The notes under the pieces are model-generated. The model was not told the DNA's origin, searched no databases, and worked only from the letters and a program-made list of their open reading frames with translations. From Pelomyxa schiedti (taxonomy: Eukaryota; Evosea; Pelobiontida; Pelomyxidae), in the NCBI GenBank assembly GCA_020536535.1, contig JAHLWZ010000824.1:1-64000 (forward strand): DNA of 64,000 bases. Reading direction: 5' to 3'. A program made the translations under genes and the position numbers. The first letter of the stretch is position 1; the number at the start of each line of letters is the position of its first letter. Positions 58,801-64,000 of this stretch are shown here, piece by piece.

Positions 58801-60297
58801 AAACAGCTTGTGATGCAACTGTTAAAAGTTATGCAAAAAAGAACAAATAGTAAAACATGCCTCCAACAACTGTTGCCAGATTGGATTTGGCAGAGGCTAT
58901 GACTCCATCACTTTTATCTACAGCGATCTGAAGCACTTTATTGATCTCTTCGTCTGTTGGCAGTTCCAGCATTGGAGACTCACACAACATGTGGTGTCTT
59001 GGAAGTGTTGGCAAAGGCTCCAGTGACTGCGAGAATGGAGTGGTTCCCATCCAGTTGGTTGTTTGGCTCACTTTTTTTTTTGGAGTGTTGATGGGATGCG
59101 AAGTCTCATTGGAAGGTGTAACAAGTGGCTCCTGATCTCTGCCTTCGTCATTCCCACTGTGGTCTCCATGTTCAAATGTAACAGTGGAATTTACCTCCGT
59201 GACATCTGATCCCTCTACAGCACATTCCTCCCCATCCACCATCACAAAACCAGTGTTTGCAACAGTTGGACTGTGATTTGGAGACTGCATCAGATATGCA
59301 TTTGCGTCCACAATAGCAGCCGTGATTTCATTTTCCTCTTGCTGGATCGGGTCGGAGTTCGTATTGGGTGGTGGTGGTGGCGGCGGTGGTAACTGCTCAA
59401 CTTGCGTGATGGTTGGGCTGGTTGAAGGTTGTGGCAGCACTTTTGGCTTAGGTTGGATGATTGGTATATAAAGACGTCAAGGAAAGGTAGTAATTACAGT
59501 AAAGTAATGGGGTGAAAAATTATTAAGAGACACTGGTTTTTGTGGATACATTGTTGCGACTTCTACAGTTTCCCAGTAGTTTGCTTTATCTAAAGCAGGG
59601 TCCACAAGCGGAAGCTTAAATTGAGTTGTTTTCAGACTAGCTAAAAGATCCAGAACGATCGTGCAGTTTTCTTCAGATCTAAGATAATAAAGGGGAGGGA
59701 AAAAATCGCTTGTGTAACAAGAAACCTTAAAAGAGCTTGATCCGTGTAGAATTGCCTGAGTGCATTTCAGTCAAGAGGAAAGAAAGACAATGACCAACTT
59801 TGTTTGTTGGGCCCACACAAGAGCTTCAAGATTGTCCGATAGGTTCCCTTCATTTAAGGAAGCGCGCAGGAATAGTCTTAGTCTTCCTAACAGTTGTGTC
59901 CGTAAAAAGTGATAGATGGATGAACTATTGACCCTGAGGTGTCTTTGCAGTTGCCTTGATTTCAGTCATCATTTTGGCACAACCAGGAGCACAGTCTGTG
60001 ATACGCTCCACAAAATCAAATGGCGTGACTTTGAAGAAGTTTGTTCGTTCTGGAGAAGAATAAGGGGGCAAGGATTTATATTGTAATTTAACCTTTCAAT
60101 CCATGAGAAATGACACATTCCAAGGTATTTAGTAAAGTATTTAGTGGAGGAGACAAGTCAGTGACAACAGCTATTCCCCCATTTGATTGATTGTCAGCGT
60201 GCCTCAAAAATATGCTCACGTGCTCCTTCACAGCAACAACTAACTCCGAAACGGCTTTATTGTTGATTGTTGTTTGAATTGAGGTGAGAACCAACAC
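55847..60297 (-). CDS. Rubicon/PLEKHM-like protein with two RUN domains and a C-terminal RH zinc domain
   Basis: RUN-1 (about 60297-59500) shows LNTLLNTLECVISHGLKG, NFFKVTPFDFVER, LRLFLRASLNEGNLSDNLEAL and FYTDQALLR. A linker of about 200 residues follows, Pro-rich then acidic (59440-58860). RUN-2 (58830-58180) shows LLLSSIDAILTHGLKS, PWDFLKKVERLIPP, DRAFLFVKQGLNTRTLAG and FLRNEENVFSFLQLLLSLES. After a Pro/Thr-rich linker (58100-57380) the Rubicon homology domain contains CPGCQTK, YTGKYFCNKCHTNERSVIP, MYSLNDLIAATQRTLL, CEYCNSRDPIFSFQ, C-x2-C...H pairs and CPKCKRI, ending at 55847. RH domains bind Rab7 on late endosomes and autophagosomes. The start codon upstream of 60297 is unresolved. Confidence 0.78.
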
Positions 60298-60573
60298 ACA
60301 CAGGGAAAAAAGTCAAAGTGGGGTACGCCGTGGGTGCTTATTTATGCACGAATGGTTTGGTTTTAATTCGATAAGATCTTGTTTGTTCTTGTTCGTGGAG
60401 GCAGGGAAGTACTGCTGTTCGCCGTGATCATCGTCCTCGTGGTTTTTTTTTCCTTCTTTTTCCTTGCTGTTGTTCTTCCAAAAGGGTTTTCAGATCCCAC
60501 CCTTCTGAGAAGGTGACCCGCAAAACGCACACAAACGGAACACCAAACCAACAAACAAAAAAACTGATCAAAA

Positions 60574-62790
60574 GTGATGGGAGACACAGGCTCGTCTTCG
60601 TCTTCATCTTCAACTTCGACTGCTGCGGCGTCGGTCCCTGCGACGCCTGCGACGTCCTCGTCGGTGGCCGACGTGTTGGAGTCGGCGCGGAGGGGGTTCA
60701 ACCCGAGGTCGGCGTTCGCGAATATTCCCAAGAGGGCCGTGATGGTGCCCCCGGTGCCAAAGGGCGTGAAGCAGATCAAGAAATGCATGTCGAATGATGT
60801 TGTAGTTTTATCTGACTGCGATGGCGCCCAATTCCACATTATGCACAATCAGGTTTTTTTTTTTTTCCCCTCTCCCTTCTTCATCTTCTACCTGGGCTCC
60901 TTTCTATTGTGGGATGGAACCTTATATTGCAGAGGTTATCTATGATCATGTGCTGTGGATTGAGGAACTGCAAAGTTGTGGTTCTTGATAGCGCCGTCGT
61001 GGCATCGAGAACTTGTAGAATTGTAATGTGTGACAACTGCGAATTTGTATTTGAGGATGTGGATGTGAGAAAGGTTGTGCTTCTCTCACCCTTCTCCAAG
61101 TCACTATTTTGTAGGTAGAATGTTTTAAAACAACAAATTGTCGCGTTGTTTTCATTGGTGATGAAGCTGTGCTTGAAAATGCACGTGTACTATGGCGCGA
61201 AGCTTGCACAGGAAACACGGTGACTCGTGGAGAAATTGTAAATGATGAAGGATCCCCATACCTCGAGGTACAGTCACAATACACAAGCACTTATCATAAC
61301 TTCCATTCTACTACCCTAGTATCGACCTCTCTACTCCGTTCCTGCCACTGATACTTCTGCTACAAAACATTACTGTACTACCCTGAACCCAGTCCAGTTC
61401 TTCCACAATGTAAAGACAGCAGCCATTTTGCCAGGTATTTTACAACTACCAATATATGTTCAAACACAAAGGGAGGTTCCGAGTCACTTCAAGTTACAAC
61501 TGATGGCGTCTCTATTTGTACTGCATTATTTCCCTTCACACTACCTACACTCCCTGGCGACGAATTACTTAATTCTGCAAAATCAATCCCCAGTTCCACT
61601 GATGTTATGTCTGTACGCTTCACACAACACAACATACGATAATTAATAGGCAAGTAAAAAGGCTCTTGCAGCTCTTCAGGGCACACCTTTTCCTCTGTCT
61701 GAGGCTGATCTCACTGCTGCTTACGATCTTGAAAGAGTGGAATATGAAGATCCTGAGCCAGTTCTTATCGAAAAGGCATCATTTCTCCATTTGATTCCTC
61801 ATGGTCACACTCTTTAGGTTAAGGAAATTGCTGCTATTATCAAGACAGCCAAGCATGTGGTAGTATATACTGGTGCAGGAATCAGTACCTCGAGTGGGAT
61901 ACCAGACTTCCGCGGACCTCAAGTCAGTAGATGTACGTGCTCATTCCCCGCACCTATTTGGTAAATTAGGGTTGCTGGACAATGCGCGATAAAGGCAAGC
62001 GCGCTGGTGGAAAGAGTTTGACTGGCGCGACTCCTACACTAGCTCATTATGCCTTGACGGAACTTGCGCGCCGCTTGATGGTTCATTTTATTGTAACGAC
62101 CAACATGGATGGTAGGCACCCACCACTAAAATGGGATGTTTAACGCTGCGCAGCCCTCCACCTACGGAGTGGATTTCCTCCCAATCTGTTAGTTGAGATG
62201 CATGGTTGTTCTCACAAGGAGTTTTGTGAAGGGTGCCACCAATTTTACATGCGTTCGTTCAATGTAAACTCCCACAGGATGGACCACATAACTGGTTTCC
62301 TTGTCATCTCTATTATTTATTTTAACATTATGTGGAATGCAGAACGGAAATGCAAATTCTGTGGAAGCAACTTACTGGACACAATAGTCAATTTTTCGTA
62401 AACCGCTATCCATACAATCAATATGCAAACAAATGAAAAAGAGACACCTACCGTACGCCCCTCGATCCCATCACAGCATTGCTTCACGCCAGGAAAGCTG
62501 ACGTGGCAATTGTAATGGGCACATCAATGAATGTACAAGGAGCAGCCAGTTACCCTGACAAAGCTCTGCAAAAAACGAATGGAAAGCTTATAATTATCAA
62601 CCTTCAGGTTACTCCTCACCCACACACAATCACACCAGAATCTCACTTCACACAGAATACACCCTATGACCACGTGGCTTCTGTCCGTGTATTTGCTCGT
62701 ACGGACCGCTTCATGCAGTACCTCATGTCGCAACTGGGAATCACTGAATTTGATATGACCACTGATGTTGTATCTACTTGGTCTCACTAA
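60574..62790 (+). CDS. Class IV sirtuin (SIRT6/7-like) with an N-terminal C-CAP/TBCC-like region
   Basis: The GC-rich first exon is Ser/Ala-rich, then [19 protein letters not shown]. Exons to about 61120 read like a parallel beta-helix ([28 protein letters not shown]), as in C-CAP/TBCC domains. The sirtuin core starts at 61820: [34 protein letters not shown] (usually TQN-D-G), [13 protein letters not shown] with the catalytic His, a zinc pair [28 protein letters not shown], and [13 protein letters not shown] near the end at 62790. The order matches SIRT6/7. It is an NAD-dependent protein deacylase, probably nuclear. The Gln to Thr change in TQN may affect activity. Confidence 0.78.
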
Positions 62791-62873
62791 AGTGGCCATC
62801 CGATCTCTCTTATCCCGATTTTTAAAATCATGTGAATTCCTTTTTGAATATTTTTTTCGGCTTTCGTAAATTG

Positions 62874-64000
62874 ATGAGCCGGAGTGTGGACGTTCCCGTT
62901 TGCACGCTCAAAGAAATCCCGCGTTGGATTGTGGCCAACAAGCCCGTCACTTTTTCACTCCAAGTACTGCTGCGTTGTTGCCTATCAATCATTTTGTTCT
63001 AAACCAGCCATCTCCCACAAGTTGAGAGATTCCGCCGGCGAGCCTGTCTACGTGGACACCGGCACTCTCAGCGACTCCGCCGCCCCCGTGGCCAACGCAA
63101 TCCGCTGGCGCATCCAAGTTGGACTCGGCCCCGACGAAGCGGCGTACCAGCTCGAATCTGGCCAGAATCCAAACGCCAATAGATCAAAGCCCAGTCCTTT
63201 GAAAGTCAGATGTGAATGGATTGGGAATGGCGGCAAAACCAACACGATGAGGCTGCAGTTGCAGCACAACAGCCACGTCACTAGAGTAGTGAGAGTGTCA
63301 ATTCAGGGATGTGTGGAATCGAGCATGTTCAATCGTTGGCATAATATCCGGGGTTCTCCTTTTACGGTAACTTTGATTCAAAGGCAGTCTTTGGTGAGCT
63401 CTTGTGGATGGCACCACGTTGCACAAAATGGTACGTGACTAATATCTGCCATAACTGGGTGTAGATAGAAATACATTTATGAATTGTTATTATTTAGAAA
63501 CCTGAACCTAATTCACATTTATATGGGATACTACTGACTTCGTAGAAAGTGTGTATGGAATCCATGTAATTTTATTTGGGCAGACTTTGGGGAACTAATA
63601 GCATGGGGGAGCAATGCACATGCGCAACTTGGCTTGGGCGATTGCCGTGACAGGCGCACCCCGGCGGTGATTCCATCCTTGAGCAAAATGAATGTAACTT
63701 CCCTCAGCTGTGGCTATGAACACACCGTGGCAGTCTTGGGTATGTTGGCAACACCCGCTATTTTGGCTCATACCTTCCTTTCAAGACACTGGTTGCATTT
63801 TTTCTTGGGGATCCAACCTTAGTGGTCAGTTGGGAGTTGGTGCACACACTAAGAGGGAGCAAGTCCCCACAGAGATTACTGATTTAAAACCTAAGCATAT
63901 TGTCAGTGCTTCCTGTGGCGCATATCACACTGTTGCATTATCAGGTACTAACACATCATGGCCAATCCCCTTTTTTTCCCACTTGATTTACAGAGTCCGG
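62874..64000 (+). CDS. Filamin-repeat/RCC1-repeat protein, cut by the window end
   Basis: The ATG at 62874 opens MSRSVDVPVCTLKEIPRW, an intron follows, then a GC-rich exon (63024 on) with a filamin-type Ig repeat ending IRGSPFTV. Next come RCC1 repeats: LIAWGSNAHAQLGLGD (63597), SLSCGYEHTVAVLG, a repeat with SGQLGVGAHTKREQ (63820) and SASCGAYHTVALS (63910). The gene continues beyond the window. Filamin-RCC1 combinations are common in amoebozoans. The RCC1 propeller may bind a small GTPase or act as an adaptor. Confidence 0.7.

Noticed and set aside
1-64000. CRISPR arrays, operons or bacterial-type defence systems
   Set aside because: The region is clearly intron-bearing nuclear DNA, and no regularly spaced repeats are present.

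Overview
The window is a gene-dense nuclear region of a microbial eukaryote. Most genes are split by short introns (about 40-80 bp, GT...AG, usually GTAAG/GTGAG/GTATG at the 5' end), intergenic gaps are often under 300 bp, and both strands are used about equally. The protein repertoire is protist-like and fits an amoebozoan: VIT/VWA proteins, RCC1 repeat proteins, SH2, ankyrin-kinase, filamin-RCC1, expansin-like, GH25 lysozyme and twinfilin. An archamoeba such as Pelomyxa is my best guess, but this is a guess from repertoire and architecture only. Gene models were built by eye from reading frames and splice signals, so exon edges and some start codons are approximate.

Layout. 0.2-5.6 kb: a PARG-like gene and a PPP-type phosphatase-like gene, separated by a 200-bp foldback element. 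6.2-12.6 kb (minus): twinfilin, then a VIT-VWA protein carrying an internal R-SNARE motif. 12.9-13.8 kb: a secreted GH25-like lysozyme. 13.8-18 kb: an intronless gene of a lineage-specific family, then an F-box gene and a decayed tandem copy. 18-20 kb (minus): an HSPA12-like/VWA gene. 20-23 kb: an RCC1/F-box gene. 23.1-23.5 kb: a truncated ARF GTPase. 23.7-26.3 kb (minus): ankyrin-coiled coil-kinase. 26.8-28.5 kb (minus): an SH2 protein. 28.6-36.5 kb: two more members of the intronless family, a C2-like gene, a RING gene and a nitrilase-superfamily gene. 36.5-39.7 kb (minus): an SBP2-like L7Ae-fold protein. 40.4-45.7 kb: a secreted zinc-dependent phospholipase/nuclease-like protein, a hypothetical gene and a surface expansin-like protein with a Ser-rich stalk and a hydrophobic tail. 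45.8-52.6 kb: hypothetical and Pro-rich genes, an SCI1/NKAPD1-like nuclear protein and a secreted DUF2961 (GH172-type) protein. 53.4-55.5 kb: RRM-like/polyQ coding region. 55.8-60.3 kb (minus): a Rubicon/PLEKHM-like protein with two RUN domains. 60.6-62.8 kb: a class IV sirtuin. 62.9 kb to the end: a filamin-RCC1 protein, cut by the window edge.

The most notable features are unusual domain combinations (SNARE motif inside VIT-VWA, tandem RUN with RH, HSPA12 with VWA, RCC1 with F-box), an intronless paralogous family with three copies in 23 kb, a family of 88-bp terminal-inverted-repeat elements, longer foldback elements, several enzyme-like genes in which I could not find the catalytic motifs, and GC-rich 5' coding ends that fall to AT-rich 3' parts.
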